From the NCBI RefSeq assembly GCF_028372415.1, contig NC_092872.1:515902224-515966223 (forward strand): DNA of 64,000 bases. The letters run 5' to 3'. The DNA is from Notamacropus eugenii (taxonomy: Eukaryota > Chordata > Mammalia > Diprotodontia > Macropodidae). The first letter of the stretch is position 1, and each line of letters starts with the position of its first letter. Positions 1 through 13,115 of the stretch are shown one piece after another. A model generated the notes under the pieces. It did no database searches and was not told where the DNA came from. It worked only from the letters and a program-made list of their open reading frames with translations. A program made the position numbers and the translations under genes.

Positions 1-172
1 CCCCCGGCCGCAGCGGCAGCGGCGCGAGCCGGAGCGCGAGACCCCGGGCGAGCTCGCGCCCCCCACCCCGCCGCCGCTGCCGCGCCGCCGCCTGCCCCTC
101 GAGCCTCCCGCCGCTGGGACCCCCCTCGTCGTCCGCACGCCGGCTCCGAGCAGCCTGACGAGCCCAATCAAG
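1..172 (+). other. ADNP: ADNP exon 1 (5' UTR, possibly 5'-truncated)
   Basis: The exon is inferred from the CpG-rich start of the window and a strong splice donor, CAAG followed by GTAAGG, at 172/173. It contains no ATG, so it adds no upstream open reading frame to the mRNA. The 5' boundary cannot be seen; coordinate 1 is simply the window edge. Confidence 0.7.
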
Positions 173-700
173 GTAAGGGCTTCTTCCACTGCGTTCTCCC
201 CTATCCTCCTCGATGCACGGAATGATGCACCGACTGGTCTGCACTCCGGGCTGCATGAACTCCTTCCCCCCGCTCCCGCCCCCGCCGCACGAGGAGGGAC
301 GGATGCATCCTCTCTCCTTCTCTCCGGTGCAGCCTCCGTCGTGCAGGCTCCGTGGCCACCCCGCCGCCGAGCCTCCGGAGTGTGCATCCCGGTCCTGCCG
401 GGCTTCGGAGGCGTGAAGTGGCCGCTCTGCAGACTTGGCCTGGCTTTGTTGTTTAAATGCGGCCCCCTCCCCCTGCTGCCCGTGCTGTGCGCTCCGGCTG
501 CCGGAGTGCCCGATCCTCCTCTGGTCCTAACGGGGAGGACCCAACTGCCGGCTCTCTCCCTGGGGCCTTGGCATCTTCCCCCCAAAAATTCCCCACCTTT
601 GTAGAAGGACCCAACTGTCAGCAGCAGCAGCGAGACGCAGGGATGGGGGCTCGGATGAATTTTTCTAAAACAAATTCCTGAGCAGACGCGAGCCCCCTGC
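1..700. promoter_or_regulatory. ADNP: CpG island at the ADNP 5' end
   Basis: The first 700 bases are GC-rich and dense in CpG (especially 1-150, where GCC/GCG repeats dominate), in sharp contrast to the AT-rich, CpG-poor sequence that follows. This is the usual appearance of a housekeeping-type CpG-island promoter. It covers exon 1 and the start of intron 1. No TATA box is visible, as expected for this class. The true promoter core may be cut off by the window edge. Several short open frames here come from low-stop GC-rich sequence and are not genes. Confidence 0.8.
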
Positions 701-3700
701 CAGATCCCACGGTTCTCAGCTCTTTGGGGCGGGGGGAGAGGTCGGATCTGTGAGGAGTGCGGATTGGCACGGCATGCCCCGAAGTGTTGGCTTTCCCAGT
801 GCATTCTTCCTCAGCATGCTGGTTCTTGAACCTCCCTCCCCTTCTGTGCAGAGCTGCAGCATCTCCCGGTTTAAAAAGGCCGGCTTGTGTGGCAAACGCT
901 GCTGGTTGTCGCAAAGTTGGGAATAAGGACAGAAAATGGCAAGCCAGAGAGCAGGAATTACAGACATTTAATGAATGGAGAGTAGTAGCCTCACCGCCCT
1001 CTTCGTCACCCCTCCTTCCCTCTCCCATTCCCTTCCTTCCCCTCCTCCCCCCCCACCTGGATGTCTGTGTCTGCTGGAAAAGGCGCGATTGCTTCAGCTC
1101 CTCCTGCGCCCAGATCTGCCTTCTGGGCCAGACCCTGGGCTCCTGTTTCCCTCAAAGTCCCACCCCCCTCCCAAAATCGTGCACCTTGATGGACTTGCAT
1201 CTACTTCCTCTCTGGGTTTGGGGTTTTTGCTGTAACCCCGTGTCTCAGACAAAGCCAATAATTTAATTTAAAAAGGAGAATCCAAGCTGCTTTCTGGATG
1301 TCATTTTAACGTTGCTCCCTCACAACTCCCTTTTGTGATGTTCTGGGTGCATGTGTGTTGATTCTTTCAGAAAGGGGTGGTGGTGGGAAGTGCACCACCG
1401 AAGCCTGATCCAGGTTTGGTTGGGTTGTGTTTTGTTGTGTTTTGTTTTTTAAATTAAATCTGTATTGTTGCTTCTGGTTTATGGCCTTGAAGAAAATGCC
1501 AGCCCCCACCCAAAATGCACCGCAGCCAAGTCGGCTAAAGGAGATGAGTGTTGGAGTCAGTAGGGGGCGCATTCTCTGCACTGGGTAAGGCTGCAGAGGG
1601 GGGGAAGGGCCCCAGATGTACAACCAGGATCTGCTTCGCAGCGCCTTCTACAGACCATGGGAAAATGGGCCTAACACACTTAGTTACTCTTGTGAGCTGA
1701 CATCAGTAGAGATGAGGCTTAGTAAGTAAAGCGCTTCGCTTTGAAGGATGTGTTCATCTTTTGGTTCTTTGAAGGGGTCTGTTTGTAACAAACGTTCAGT
1801 CACCATCATGCCCCATACCTAAGATAAGCAGTTTAAACTTTGCATTTTTAGAGTCCTTCCCCAGATCATAGACTTCAAAGATGGCCAGGGTATCTCTTTT
1901 TAAAGGTCAGCAAAATGGAGCAAGTAAGGAAGGGTGACAAATAAAAGGAAGGGTTTGTGTCACCCCTCATGACCTAAAGGGCTTTATTAAGCTGTCAGAA
2001 GTAAGGTAACCTTTTCCCTCAAAGCAGTATGGATGTCATTTTAATAAACATTATATTATGAAAAGTGTGAACCATAAACTTCATTATCAATATAGTTTGA
2101 GAAATGTATTTCCTTCTTTGGTTTTGACTCCTCCATATGTCATTAAGCAACTAAAAGTTCTCTAAAACAGTAAGGAAAGTGCCAGTTTTGTAAGTGTGGA
2201 GTGTTCAGTGAGAAATCCAGTCCCCATCTTTACACCATGATGTTCTGAACTTGTACTGAGCTAATGGGTGGCCTAGAGGTAATACTCCATTCTACTACCA
2301 TTTTGGAGATGTGAATTCAGTTTCTAGTCTTGTGCATTAGACTATGTTGTGAAATCATGTAGTATATTTATTTTGAAGGTTGGGAACTAACAGCTAGAAA
2401 GACAAAAATGTCTTCCACTTTCTTCCCCTATTTGCTACTGAAAATAGCCTCAGTTGCTAAAATTTCCTATCAGCCAAGCCACATTCCTCAAGGAGCCAGT
2501 TAGAGCTGGTTCCAAAGAGGTGCTTCTGGAAACTAGCAATAACTTGTGGATTTTTGTTTTCAAGTTAGCATTTTTTTATAACTGATTGAGCATGTGTGCT
2601 TCTCTCTCTAGTCTGTGCTATCATAGAACATTTTAGAACATTGAACTGGTGTTTTGAGTTGATTTAAAGTATTGCTAGTTCAACTTTTAAAAATTTTTTG
2701 ACAGTCTACTTTACTCCCAATCCAAGAGGTTCCACAAGCCATTCTTGCTACAAAATATTGTGATTGGTTATTGATTCATTCTCATAGGTAATACGGTTTT
2801 TGTTGGAAGTAATTTGGATAAATTTAGGTCAGGAGAGTGATAGGCTTTTCTAGTGATACATAGTTAATAAATTATCTCTTAAAAGTTATTGGTATTAAAT
2901 GGTTGTTAACATGTAACATTTGGAGGATGAGAAGAAAGAGGCAACAAGAGATGCTCAGGTCTAATGTTATGTGCAAGGAATAGTAATGTTTGCTGTCATG
3001 TGGAAGTTTATTTGCTCCTTAGAGGTAACAGACTGATGTCAACCTATGCTGTTTAACTGGAACCTATGTCAAGTTGTTTAACTGGAATCCCAACTCTACT
3101 TGGTATTTGGGGAAAAGTTATATTGAGAACTGTTTCGATTGGAAAACAACTTCTGAGACTGGAATTCTTGAGAATGTTGGTTGAGAAATGGGGAAGGTGC
3201 TTTTGTTTAGCAAAGTCAGTTATAAATAAAAATATTAACCAGTGTCTAGCAGTGAAAAGCATTCTCTCAGGAACTTTTGGTTAGCTCTTGGAAAGCATCT
3301 GTTCTTCAATGTTGGTGTATGTGCATGCACACAGATAAACACATGTGTACTTCTCCTGGTTTTAAACACCCATGTGTTTGCCTATATCTGTCACGTCCCA
3401 TGATTAGATCTAGTGAAGGTGGCACAAAAGGAGAATGGATATCTTTCATTTACTGAGGGGGGCTCGTTACTTTGGAATCAGTTCTTTTACTCTGATAGAG
3501 ACAGGGTGAAGAATATTAGACTGAATCTCTGCCAAACTCAAACCATACTTTGAAGGTTTGGTTTTGGTTTTTTTAATATTGAAGGCATAATGTATGATTT
3601 ACCTTTTTCTCCTTAAAATGTGTGTTGGGGGAGGGAAGGATGTAATAACTTAGTTTTTGCACTAATTAAGATAAAAATAAGACTTTGTTAATGTTTAACA

Positions 3701-5628
3701 TGTTAGTATTGCTCTGTCAGGCAGTAACCAACAGAGAATTTACGACAAATTTCCTAACAGAATTGGTTGGTACATGAACCTTGATTTATGTCAAATTAGT
3801 ACAATTGTGCTTGTCATGGAAGAACACACCCCTGAAATTTAAGAATTGACAAGAAAATTATAATCAGAAAACCTATTTGATAACTAGGGTAGAAATATAT
3901 AATGAAGAGTGTACATTGAGTTACTGGTTTCTTTTTAGCTACAGAGAGTGGGATGACTTACAAATCTTGAAAATGGTTATTAAAATTTAATAAGCAACAT
4001 TTCTGAAATACAGAGAAATCATTCAGCAGTATGAGATTAAGACTAAGGAAATGCACACACTGGCTACAGATTTAATTGAAAAAACTCATTTCTAATAAGG
4101 AAAGTGGTAGTTGGTTTGATTGGTGTAAAGAAGAAAGTGGAAATAAATGTTTGGGTATAGGAAAAGAACTAAAAGGAGACTTCAGGTACTTTAATGCATT
4201 TTCTTTTTAGAGAATCTACAGACAACAAATGACAAAATTTGAAATAGACTTTTGCCAGATTGTTATATGTACCAGTCAAATCACTTTGAAGTTTTTTAGA
4301 GCTCTTCATTTGGGGAAAAAAAAACATTCATTCAAGTATTAAAACTCAGATTTAGATGGAGCTAAATCTAACTCCAGAAATGAACAAATTGAGGTTCAAC
4401 TCTGAACACCCTTCAGAATGTTAATTCTTAAGAAAGTTTCAAAATGAAAGTGATAGGTTAAATTTTTGTAAATTTTATTTTATTAGATTAGTATTCAATT
4501 TGTGGTTTATCCAAAGATGCCAAGGAGACAGTTATGCAATGAACTGTTAACCTGGACTTTCAAAGGATTTTCTGTTTGAAGGAATGTCATAAAATATATT
4601 ATAGATTCCACTAGGTAAATTAACTTTAGTAATCTGGGTGTAACTTTTATTTACTTGCCCAAGGGGCATGTATATTAAGACAACCTTGGTCTTGAAAATT
4701 AATGTTAGTTAAAATTGGATTCACAAAGTTCCTTTTTAATGTATGTCATGTTGTTGTTCATTCATTTCAGTTAGATCTGACCCAATTTGGGTTTTCTTGG
4801 CAAAGATAACTGGAGTAGTTTGTCATTTCCTTCTCTGGGTCATTTTACACATGAGAAACTGAGGCAAACAGGGTTATAAGTGACTTACCCATTGTCACAC
4901 AGCTAGTAAGTATATGAGGCCGGATTTGAACTTCCTAACTCCAGGCCTGTCTGTGCCAGCCTAGAATGTTACATAAATGTGCAGTATGATTAGAGCAGGA
5001 GAGTGAGGATGGTAGATATGCCATGGTTTTATAGTGTTAAGTCTGGAAAAAATGCCATATTTGCTGAAGTGAGTCATTGTCAATTATGCCATTTGTGTTT
5101 TCAGTTTGTAAACCCAGGATTTAAAATGGATTTGACTAAAAACTTGATGCTGACTGGTTAAATTGCTATTCTAAATGTAGATAACTATTTCCTATGTACC
5201 TATTAAGACTCTTTATTCCTTGATTATTTCTTCATTCTTCAGGACATGCATTTTAAGAAACTTGCTTCCATGGTTTATCCTTTAAATGGCATGTGCTTTT
5301 TTCTAGATTTCCTCTATACAGGATGACCTCAATCTTACTTTTAACACCATGGGGTTCCTTTGAGTTGTTAATTAGAGAGTAGAGTTATGGGGTTGCTTGT
5401 ACTCCCTCTTACTACTCCCAGCACCTGTCCCCTGGTCTGGTTATGCCATGCCTTCCTTCAATATGACTTTAATGAGTCAACCTGGGTGGGTTTTGAAAGT
5501 TCTTTTGTAGTGGGAAGAAAACCCCTTTCTTAAAATATGTGATTAACTAGGAGATTTTTTGTTTAATTGGTTTTGGTCAAAGCGTTTAATATTGAAGGTG
5601 CTTTTATTTGTCTTTATCCCCTTTCCAG
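173..5628 (+). other. ADNP intron 1: mostly unique AT-rich DNA with two SINEs
   Basis: After the CpG island (to about 700) and a pyrimidine-rich stretch (about 980-1250) the intron is AT-rich and mostly without recognisable features. The only clear repeat is the tRNA-headed SINE at 4751-4964. A small imperfect direct repeat occurs at about 3040-3088 (two copies of GTTTAACTGGAA). The intron ends at the acceptor of the possible exon 2; if that exon is not used, intron 1 runs to 21440. Confidence 0.5.
4751..4964 (-). mobile_element. tRNA-headed marsupial SINE with BovB-like 3' tail
   Basis: Read on the minus strand, the sequence has a RNA polymerase III B box (GTTCAAATCC, about 4921-4935), the CORE-like middle (GTGTGACAATGGGTAAGTCACTT and a CCTCAGTTTC block) and a 3' tail related to the BovB/RTE end (CAGATCTAACTGAA...GAACAACAA). 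The tRNA-like A-box end is degraded near 4960. The copy is old, with many substitutions. Subfamily naming needs RepeatMasker with a marsupial library. Confidence 0.75.
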
Positions 5629-5681
5629 GCTGTTGTGAGAAATTGTCTCAGTATCATTGATACTTGGCTTAGTACAAAGCG
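5629..5681 (+). other. ADNP: possible ADNP non-coding exon 2
   Basis: A good pyrimidine-rich acceptor (TTTATCCCCTTTCCAG, ending at 5628) and a usable donor (AGCG followed by GTAAAA, at 5682) bracket 53 bases without any ATG. Human ADNP is known to have an alternatively spliced untranslated second exon, so an exon of this kind is expected somewhere between 172 and 21440. I chose this one on splice-site quality only; other acceptor-like sites exist, for example near 8587 and 16792. The call is tentative. Confidence 0.35.
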
Positions 5682-5769
5682 GTAAAAGAAATCTGTCACT
5701 CCTGGAGTCTTTCAAGGACTTCAGCATTATTCCAAAAGTTATGAGTTGGAAAAGACAGGAAGTAGACTA

Positions 5770-5915
5770 CTGGGTGTGGTGAAAAAGAATGCTGAATTTG
5801 CTTTGGAAACCTGGGTTCAAATCATACCTCTGCTGCTTGATACAGTTATTCTGTGACCTTGGGCAAGTAACCTCTGGACCTTTTTCCTCTTCCTTAAAAT
5901 TGACTACTTCTATAC
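5770..5915 (+). repeat. MIR / CORE-SINE fragment
   Basis: The sequence follows the MIR pattern: CTGGGTTCAAAT (B box), then CTGTGACCTTGGGCAAGTAAC, then a CCTCT...CCTTAAAATTGA stretch. It is diverged and lies in the sense orientation just downstream of the possible exon 2. Confidence 0.7.
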
Positions 5916-8159
5916 TTCTTTCCACTTCTCAATTTGTGGTGCAGTTTTATATTGTGTGAGTAAAAAGGGCTTTATTTGAACATAGACACTGGCAGACAGT
6001 TTAGTACCTGGTATTGAAAAGGGCTAATATGAATGTATATATGACAAGATATAAGGAAATATTTTACATATATGAATGTAATTTAAAAGTCTTCCCATAG
6101 TTTATTTTACTTTATCAATAAAAATAATATTATTAATGTTCTCTCAAAAATGCATTTATAGTTGTGTTGAGCCACTCATCCAACCATGGGTTATGGTGTG
6201 TTTATATAGAATTGGCTAATATGGTTTATTCGATGCCTTTAATAAGGCAAAGCCCTGTTTGTTTATAAAAGCCCTCTTGCTGACCCTCATGGGTCAAAAT
6301 ATTGATGGCCCACATATTTTTTTTGTTGTTTTTAAAGTTCTGTGTGTGTATCTATATCTTCCCAAAGACCTCATTGTCTTACAAGTAGGTAAAACAAGAC
6401 ACAAAAAAGTTAAATGATTTGCTTGAACTAAGACATACGAAGCAATTCCCACATTTGTGTTTAAACCACAATTCTTTATAATGTTCTCATGAACTCTGAT
6501 TGAAGAAGCCTCCAATGAGTACATCATAACTTAACAGTGATTCTTTACCCTTGTGTGTCATTCACCCAAGGATCTTCAGTTGATGTTTTCATGTAGCAAG
6601 GGTAATTGTACTCAAGTGTGTTTAAGTACGGGACCAGTTAACAGCCCCAAAACATCAAAAAGTGACCTTGAAGGGAAAGAAAAATAGAACTCAGTAGTCT
6701 AATTTTAGAGTGCAACATTCAAAAATAGTTGTCCAAAGAAGTCTATAAAAATTAAAGTAATGCTTGAACTAGTGTTTGTGTTTATTTTTTAAAGCAAGAA
6801 TAATATGATGGAGGTGATAAATTAAAAGAAATGTCATTGGCTTTCAGTTAGACATATATGGTACTAGTTTCTCACTGAAAGATCCTCCCTAGATCTTTAA
6901 AATTCCTCTCAGGAAACATAAATTGTTTAAGAAATAGCTTTTCAGTTTTGAACAGAGAAAAGAAAAGAAACATATAAGTTTATGGCCTAGGTTTATGCCC
7001 CAGTATTTTCTCCAGAAAATTTGTCTAGTAGTTCCTTTCGTCCAATTCACAACTATTTGCATTATCTTATTTTTTCTCTGAGACCCATCCAAAAAAAAAT
7101 CCAAAACAGTTGGACCTTCAAAAATGAGGCTGATTTGGGAACCTTCATGCCATCAGACCTCACCTGGAGCCCTCTTAGTCCATTTCATATAGTTCATTAC
7201 TCAAGAGTGTTTCTGGTTGTATAGGAGAATGGGAGAGAAGTGTGTTAAGTTGACAACCTGGCATCCAGGTATTCTTATTCAATGATAATAGGGTGGGAGT
7301 GTTCCTAAAAATGGAATTTTGCCAGTTTGAATTAGGGGCAAAGTGAGTTTAGGTAGGAGAATCCTTGATGGCAGGCATGGATTTGGTCAGAACATCAGTT
7401 GACTTTAGACAAAGTGAATTTTCTGGGTCAGTTCTGTTCTTTGTAAAAATAGGACTTTTAGGAGTGTTAAAAATAAATACCTCTAGCCAGAGTACTTGTA
7501 CTCTGGAAATGTCTTGAAAAAACTTGAGATTGTTTAAGTTTCTGAACAAATAAGACAGTTATTGGTTTTTTGTGAAATTTATATCTGACCTATTTGGAAT
7601 ATGAGTAGTATATTATTTATTCTGTCTTAAATCATTCAGGTAGAGGGACATGATTAATTTCAGAATGGATATAAATGTGTATAACTGAATTTCTTCACAC
7701 AATATCTTCTTAAGAATGATCTCATTCTCGTTTTCAAATCTCCTAGACTGTATATAGAAAGCTTTGTCAAGTGCCATATTTTTTATTATTTACACAGTAG
7801 GGTAAAGTACTGATGGTGGTGTCCATGGCACATCATTCCCTTGCCCACAGCTCAGTGATTTCTCTGAATTTTTACCTTTCTGTCAGTATTGAGAATTCCA
7901 TTTACTAAAAATAGTCAATTAAAGCATCCCTTTCCTCATAATTTCCTCAAATATTCATTAGTGCATTGTATCTTGATAAGATTAATTGGATGTATTTCTG
8001 AAATTCTTTGTGGCCAAGGTAATAAACTAAATTTTTTAAAAAATATTGATAGCTTACAGTTGTAGGCAGCAGCAGTAATATTTAAATCCAAGTGGTACCT
8101 TCAAAGTAAGGGTAGCCTATATCTGAAATCCATGCAATTCAAATGAAAATTCTAGGATG

Positions 8160-8350
8160 TAAAGTTGGAATGGGACCTCAGAAATAATCTAGAAAACACC
8201 CCCACCCCCATTTTACATTTGAGGAAACTGAAGCCTAAAAAGGTTTTATTTTGCCATGATTCACACAGATGGTAAGTAGCAAAACCAGGGTTTCATATTC
8301 AGGTCCAGACTCCAAATCCACTGCTTTTCCACTCTTTAATGCTGCCTCTA
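8160..8350 (-). repeat. MIR / THER-type SINE fragment
   Basis: The plus strand shows the reverse complement of MIR: GGGACCTCAGAAATAATCT, CATTTTACATTTGAGGAAACTG, then CACACAGATGGTAAGTAGCA and CCAGACTCCAAATCCACTGC. This is the standard order of a MIR-class element inserted in antisense. Confidence 0.75.
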
Positions 8351-8809
8351 CACTGCAAATATCCCAAATGTATTTTATACGTTTACAAATGTAGCACACT
8401 GTAGTAAAAATTGTAGAGGGCCATTGAGAAATTTGAAACTGAATCTTGGATAGATTACATGTGTGTTTAAAGTATTAATGTGTAAAAAACACCACATTCT
8501 GCATCTGTATGCATGTATGTAAATACACATAGTATGCTATATAGATGAAGAGTTGTTGCTGTGACAACCAGGACTTTCTTGCCTTTCAGGAATGGCAGCA
8601 TTGCAGAATAACTGTATCCAGTATGTAGTTTGCAGACTTTTCAGTAGGTAATTCAGTGCTGGGAAATAATTCAGTTTTTTTATAATGTTTGTACCAATAG
8701 CTGACTCAAGTAGAAGAAAATAAGCCTTGATAAGTTTATTCTCCATCTTTGCAAGTTTGAATTGTTTTACTTACTAGTTTTTAAGTGAGTTGCTTCTATT
8801 GTTCTCTAA

Positions 8810-9290
8810 ACAGGAGTGGTGTAGATATCAAAGCCAATTCCACACTGACCCTAATAGGTTGGATAAAAGGTTGGTTATCGGCTTGGGCACTTTGTTACCC
8901 ATCCTAGTTCTTTGCATTTCTCTCATTGTTAACCTCAGTTCAGAGTTTTATCTCCTGTTAGATTATAACAACCTCCTAAATGGTTTCCCTTCCTCAAGAT
9001 TCTCTCCATCCTGTATGGCCATGAAATAATCTTCCCAAAATACTGACATTACTATAGTGTTTTCTTTTACCAAAAAAAAAAAATTTCATCGTTTTCCTGT
9101 TGCTTTCTGAATTGTGTCCAAATATCCTGGCATTGAAGGCATCAACCTACTTTTCCAGTTTTATCTCCCATTTTTCCCCAACAAAAGGTATTACATCATC
9201 ATTTATTGGAGATGTTCATATACCTATCTTATCATTCTTTGATGGCACCAAAGACCTTGTGTTCTACAATACTGTATCATGAATAACTGG
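8810..9290. repeat. possible old mammalian interspersed repeat
   Basis: The stretch contains phrases common in ancient mammalian repeats (CTAAATGGTTTCCCTTCCTC, AATAATCTTCCCAAAATACTGAC, CCTACTTTTCCAGTTTTATCTCCC). I recognise the type but cannot name the family with confidence. No gene is visible. Confidence 0.4.
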
Positions 9291-9683
9291 ATATTCACCC
9301 TGAAGCTTTAGGACATACTAGACATTCTAATAGTTGTAGAATGAATGAATGACTATCATAAGACACTTCAGTTAATTTTTGTGATGGTAGTTTCCCCAAA
9401 AGGTTTCTCCATTTGCAAAAGGAAGGTAGTCTTAAACAGAGGCAACTTGTTAAAAATCATGTGTATTTTTAAGGTTACTCAGTAACCAGGATCTGTATTG
9501 ATATCTGTTCTTACCCTCTAACTGTTGCTGGTACCCCCTACTGCAGTCTATTAATAGATCAAAAACTATTTAATCCTGGTAAAGTTATTTTACTTTTCTT
9601 TACCTGGTTTTGGGTACTGATTCTTGGCTTTTTAAAAACATCTATCTGGTATATTAAGAATCACTGGAAAACAGTCATTAGAT

Positions 9684-9923
9684 CAGTGGTATCAAACTCA
9701 AATAGAAAAAGATCCCTTCAGGTCGAATATTGACTTAGAAAACCACAAGTTAACATTATCTATGTTCTATTTTATTTTTAATAGGTTTTTATTGATGACT
9801 TCTACTTCTTGCATCATCATATTTATTCCCAAGTATGTTCTATTGCATTTTTATTTATTTCATTAAACGTTTCCTAATTACATTTTAATCCGGATCCTGT
9901 CTCACCTGCAAATTTGACACCTG
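9684..9923. mobile_element. hAT-type MITE, diverged copy
   Basis: The ends form terminal inverted repeats: CAGTGGTATCAAACTC at the left and the inverse of CAGGTGTCAAATTTG at the right. The interior (TTGACTTAGAAAACCACA...ATTACATTTTAATCCGG) matches two other copies in this window, 36752-36919 and 38076-38268. The flanking 8-mers are not clearly duplicated, so the insertion site has decayed. Non-autonomous; no transposase frame. Confidence 0.7.
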
Positions 9924-10430
9924 ACTTCTAGCTAAAACATTGGGCTGAGAATGGGGGGAAAAAACTTAAAATATATTATACAGCGTCTTAGTTGATCACT
10001 GACAAACTTCAACTGTGTCACGCATATTTGCAGGTCTGTTTCTTTATCAACTGACTTCCTTTATCTATAATTTCAAGTGACTAAAAAAATCAATTCTCTA
10101 AATTGACCTAATTAACAATGTAAATGTAATTTGAAATGACTTTGTGAGCTAGATATAAGTGCTCATTTACTGTTGAGAATGCCAGTTCCCAGATTTCATT
10201 GACTACAATTGTATTAACTGTTTTATCTGAAAGTAATAGGATAAAAAATTTTGATAAATTCAGGGAAGAGGGTGTTGATTAGTACCTCTAGTGCATAGGT
10301 TATGGGAAAGTTTGTATAACTTACATAAATTGCAATGTTTAAGCTAGAATGTCCACTAATAATCTGAGCATAATTTTGATTTTATTATATCTTTTCTATC
10401 AAAACTGGTTTTTTAAAAAATTATTTAAAC

Positions 10431-10500
10431 CTAGAAAGGACCTTAGAGTTTATCTAGTCCAGCCTTTTCATTTTACAGATGAAGCGGTGGACATTAAGGA
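10431..10500 (-). repeat. MIR/THER core fragment
   Basis: AAAGGACCTTAGAGTTTATCTAGTCC followed by CATTTTACAGATGAAG is the usual antisense appearance of a MIR3/THER-type core. Only this part is preserved. Confidence 0.6.
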
Positions 10501-10894
10501 ACTTTGCACACTGGTTGTTGTAGAGTGGATTTCTACTTGGGTACAAGTTGAACTTAGTAACTTTGATGTACCTCCCGGCTGCTATAGTTATGTGAAACTT
10601 AGTTCCCTTTTTCTTTACTTGTGTTTGAAAACCCTTCAAATTAATACTAACATCAATCAAAATATATCAGTTTCACATAGTAAATTTTACTGACCTTACA
10701 TTATAGACTCTTAATGAGAAAGAATTTAAACAAAGAATTGATAGAAGCGGAACTTTCTCAGTATTATAAAGGATTATGTTTCCACTAACATGTTATCTTG
10801 AAGTTATTGGGGGCTTTTTTCTTAAGCCCCCTCTTTTTTTGTAGTTCTGCCCATGTATAAATTAATATGAAACTATGCAGAAAAGCTCTGTTCT

Positions 10895-11085
10895 GATGTC
10901 TTAGAGCTAGATATTTTAGCATCTGTTCAACCCCCATCGTCTTACAAATGAAGAAACTAAGGTCCATAGAAGCAAAATAACTTGCCTAAAGTCACACAGA
11001 GTGATAAGTGAAAAGGTCAGGATTTGAACTCATATCTTCTGATTTCAATCCAGAATGTTTTCTTTTATACCATATTACTTCTCTA
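10895..11085 (-). repeat. MIR / CORE-SINE fragment
   Basis: Antisense MIR pattern: CTTACAAATGAAGAAACTAAGG, AACTTGCCTAAAGTCACACAG, AGGATTTGAACTCATATCTTCTG. The TTTGAACTC stretch is the inverted polymerase III B box. Confidence 0.75.
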
Positions 11086-12849
11086 GTAAAGTACATAAAT
11101 GTACTTCTAATGAAGATTGAAGGAAGGGTCTGTGACTCCCCCATCATGATCTATTGCTCTCCTTCAGATTGTTTTTACAGGATTTCAACTTGGCCCCAGC
11201 CATACTAGCAAGGAAGCTGTGCTAAACACTTTTGGAAGTTCCTTACAATTTTCAAGCCACCAGGGTTCCATTAATACACTGAAGCAATTGCTTACTTAAT
11301 GGTATTCTAATGGTCTGGAAAACTTCAAGTAACTCACTGTGTGCCTCATTTACATCAGTGGGAGTGGTTCATTCACCTGTAAGATCTGACTCTGTAATAA
11401 AGAGATGCTAAAAAGAAAAGATCAGCTTGTTGCTAGAGAGAAGTTAGTGATAACACCACTTTTCTCTCTCTCTCTTTTTTTTTTTTTACACTAAATTGTG
11501 TTTCTGCTATCAAACTACAGGTTCCTGAACTATTCTTACTCTTCGTTATTCCTTGGCTCAAATTGTATCAGTTTATGGTATCTTAGTAGACAGGAGCCCT
11601 TTACATTTTGCTTTCAGGATAGCAGTTAGATTCATCCATTGCTTAGTCTCACAGACTAATTATACTTGAACTTTGGTGTTTCTGCTGCTGATCACAGTGT
11701 CCTACCTAGATTCAGTTGCCCAATATAAAAGTAAAAATAACTGATAATGTTGGAGGAAATTTTAGTAACTTAAATCCTGAATTATGACTGATTTTTTTAA
11801 AGAGTAAAACTCATACATGAAGTACTTTAAGATATAAAAAACTCAACTTGAATTGAACCTGAGTAGTTGTAGAACTACCTAGACGTGGCTTTTAGTGCCC
11901 CTGTTTTGATGATTTGTCAGAGTACTTAAATTTTTTTTTTAAACGTACATCAAGCCATGCACTAGATAGTTGAGTTTTTCCTTCTCGCTTATTTTGTTTA
12001 AAATGTGAAATTTCATAGGTTTGCATTCTGGGTTATAGAAAGAACCACAGTTTACATGAGTAAACTTGCATGAGTTGATTATCTTGTCTTTGTTAGAGGA
12101 ATGCTGTCATACAAAATTCTGAAAATTGTATAACCCTCTCCCTAATTTCATACCAATGAGCTAACAATTCTCTCCACATATTATCCTCCCCGAAAAAAGG
12201 GATGAAACACTTGAAGTCAAATTTTTTTTATGAGTAGGTTCTGTTTAAAGTACTGCAGAGAACTGGGAGGGCAGAAAAGCCAATTGCATTAAGGGTATAC
12301 CTTTATGGTTTACCAAAGTAAACCATCAGTTACCCAAAGTTAGAGTTCTTTTGGGAAAATGTTGGAATTACCATTTGAACTGGATAAGCAATTTCTGTGA
12401 AATTAATTTGACTCCCATCAGAAGGATTACCAAGCAACCTAGATGTTTCTGCTAGAATGCTATTGCCATAATATTTGAGAGAAGACTTGAGTGTTTGACC
12501 ACATGGAAGTCTCCCTTTAAAACAATAACCTTTGTCTGTGTCTACGACTTTGGTTTTATATTTCTAATGACCATACCAATCTAAGGATATAACAATATAC
12601 AAAATCAGTAGCAACTAAAGCTCAGGGCCCTATTTGCATCAAACATGACCCTCCGTGGCTACTGGCTTCAGCAGTGGCATTAACTCTTGAAATCCAAAGT
12701 TCTCAAATCTGAGTTCTTATTTCAGTTTCTTACCACTATTTGGATGGGATTCTCAGACATGTGAGATGTTACTCATCCTGTCTTTGTTCACGTGCCATGG
12801 TAGATAAGAACTTAGCTTGACCAGAATGAGTAATATGAAGAACACTGAC

Positions 12850-13115
12850 TAGAAATTTAAAGACCTGAGTTAAGTAGTAGCATTATCAGTATAACTAGCT
12901 GTACAACATTAGAAGACTCTATAAGCCTTTGTCTCCTTATCTGTGAAATGAGGAGGTTGGACTAGACAATCTCTCAGGTCTCTTCTAGCTGCAAAGCTCT
13001 GTGTCTCTCTGATTAAATATAAATTCCTTGAGGGTAGGGACTGTTCCATTTTTTTATCTTTGTTTCTCCAGCTTCTAACACTTAGTAAGTGCTTAAGTAT
13101 AGTATAGTTGATTGA
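12850..13115 (+). repeat. MIR/CORE-SINE followed by an L2-like 3' tail
   Basis: 12850-13010 has the sense CORE-SINE order (GACCTGAGTT, AACTAGCTGTACAAC, CTCCTTATCTGTGAAATGAGG, TTGGACTAGACAATCTCT). Directly after it 13011-13115 carries an L2-type tail (TTCCTTGAGGGTAGGGACTG, CTTAGTAAGTGCTTAA, TTGATTGATAAA). Confidence 0.65.

Noticed and set aside
757..1266. 169-codon frame at the edge of the CpG island
   Set aside because: GC-rich, low-stop sequence with Pro/Ser/Leu bias and no domain; lies in intron 1.
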